Source: Candidatus Nanopelagicales bacterium (GTDB lineage Bacteria; Actinomycetota; Actinomycetes; S36-B12; UBA5976). Taken from it: 6,452 nt of DNA. The stretch's first letter is position 1, and each line of letters starts with the position of its first letter. The notes beneath the pieces were generated by a model that saw only the letters and a list, made by a program, of their open reading frames with translations, was not told the origin of the DNA and searched no databases. Both the position numbers and the translations under genes were made by a program. Shown one piece after another: positions 5,588 through 6,452 of the stretch. The stretch is taken from the NCBI GenBank assembly GCA_021742025.1, contig JAIOWT010000059.1:1-6452 (forward strand), read 5' to 3'.

Positions 5588-6452
5588 ATGACATTAGAGA
5601 TTTGTAATTGGGCTCCTGATGAGGACGCCGATCCAACAACTCACACATTTACCTTTGGTGGGCGCGAGCCAGTGACCAGCATTAAGCCAGGAACCATAAT
5701 TGACTCTTGGTCCTTTGATTGCTTTGGCGGACGAGTTAGATCAGCAAGTGACATGTCGACACAGGTTTGCGATCCTCGGTTTCTGAATCCACAAACCGGC
5801 CCGTTTTACGTTGAAGGAGCCGAACCAGGTGACACTCTTGCTGTCCACTTTGTTTCGATTGAGCCTCGAGAAGCGTGGGGGGTCAGTACAACTGTTCCGT
5901 TCTTCGGCGCACTCACTTCAACCCCAACTACCGCGACCTTGCAGCCCGCGCTTCTAGAGCGAACTTGGATTTACGAATTAGATTTACAAGATCGACTCGT
6001 GCGTTATGCAGCAGCGGACACTAAGTTCACTGCTGCACTTCCCCTTGATCCGATGCATGGAACAGTTGGTGTTGCGCCAGCGCTTGGTGAAGTTAGATCA
6101 TCACTCACTCCAGGTAACTGGGGTGGAAACATGGATACTCCTGAAATGCGCGCTGGCGTTACTTGTTATCTCGGCGTCAATGTTGAAGGTGCACTGTTTT
6201 CATTTGGTGATGGTCACGCCCGTCAAGGCGAAGGTGAAACCTGTGGCGTGGCAGTTGAAACCGCAATGGATACTGTCTTGATTTTGGACCTTATTAAAGG
6301 CAGCCCAACTCCATGGCCGCGAATAGAATCCGATGATCACATCATGACAACTGGATCAACCAAACCTCTTGAAGATGCGTTTCGAATTGCCCACTCTGAG
6401 ATGGTGCATTGGGTCAGTGACTTAACTGGTCAAACAACTTTGGACAGTTACC
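5588..6452 (+). CDS. Acetamidase/formamidase family amidohydrolase, 3' end beyond the window
   Basis: The first 288 codons of a FmdA/AmdA-family gene, open to the right edge. Members hydrolyse formamide, acetamide or similar short amides to ammonia and the acid, in the cytoplasm. Seen: SFDCFGGRV (42-50), NPQTGPFYVEGAEPGDTL (67-84), PMHGTVGVAP (155-164), NWGGNMDTPEM (177-187) with Asp183, and FGDGHARQGEGE (206-217) with His210, all family landmarks. Short bacterial members are near 300 residues, so probably only a small piece is missing. The ATG is the first start after an in-frame TAA at 5567, so it is well placed, yet no good Shine-Dalgarno precedes it (AGAATAAGCAC). Initiation may be weak or leaderless. 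A terminator separates it from the permease, so it likely has its own promoter in the 54 bases between. Specificity and any link to the microcompartment are unproven. Confidence 0.92.
   Translation, partial: MTLEICNWAPDEDADPTTHTFTFGGREPVTSIKPGTIIDSWSFDCFGGRVRSASDMSTQVCDPRFLNPQTGPFYVEGAEPGDTLAVHFVSIEPREAWGVSTTVPFFGALTSTPTTATLQPALLERTWIYELDLQDRLVRYAAADTKFTAALPLDPMHGTVGVAPALGEVRSSLTPGNWGGNMDTPEMRAGVTCYLGVNVEGALFSFGDGHARQGEGETCGVAVETAMDTVLILDLIKGSPTPWPRIESDDHIMTTGSTKPLEDAFRIAHSEMVHWVSDLTGQTTLDSY

Noticed and set aside
5382..5591. 69-codon plus-strand frame spanning the permease end and the terminator
   Set aside because: It overlaps the permease coding sequence in another frame and runs through the terminator hairpin.
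1..6452. tRNA genes, CRISPR arrays, insertion sequences or attachment sites
   Set aside because: No cloverleaf, repeat-spacer array, transposase or flanking terminal inverted repeats were seen by eye on either strand.

Overview
The window carries the left-reading end of a bacterial microcompartment (BMC) operon, a divergently transcribed amino acid/amine permease, and the first 288 codons of an acetamidase/formamidase-family gene. The combination of a CsoS1D-like tandem shell protein, a CoA-acylating aldehyde dehydrogenase, a class III PLP enzyme and an APC permease is the set known from the Rhodococcus/Mycobacterium microcompartment (RMM), also called the aminoacetone utilization microcompartment. 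An actinobacterial host is therefore most likely. Base composition is below 50% GC by eye, unlike Mycobacterium or Rhodococcus, so a lower-GC actinobacterium (for example an aquatic, streamlined lineage) is the best guess. The sequence alone does not fix the taxon.

Layout. Minus strand, transcribed from about 3.6 kb towards position 1: PLP enzyme (2226-3536, probable amino-alcohol-phosphate phospho-lyase), then aldehyde dehydrogenase (658-2229, sharing 4 bases with the PLP gene), then the BMC-T shell protein (41-640, 17-base gap), then the start of a fourth gene (1-41, TAATG overlap) that leaves the window. All junctions are tight, so this looks like one transcript. Plus strand: APC permease (3899-5479), a strong intrinsic terminator (5489-5533), then the acetamidase/formamidase-like gene (5588 to the right edge, incomplete).

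The 362-base divergent region (3537-3898) is the main non-coding feature. It holds seven copies of ACCAA/TTGGT, including an 11-base tandem repeat, several spaced near multiples of a helical turn. This suggests operators of an unidentified regulator. A GC-rich hairpin lies in the presumed permease leader.

Proposed working, by analogy with RMM: the permease imports an amine or amino alcohol. A reductase and a kinase, not in this window, would make 1-amino-2-propanol phosphate. The PLP enzyme would release ammonia, phosphate and propionaldehyde, and the dehydrogenase, which carries a C-terminal encapsulation-peptide-like helix, would convert the aldehyde to propionyl-CoA inside the shell. The substrate is inferred, not shown. 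The amidase lies beyond a terminator and may be a separate unit.
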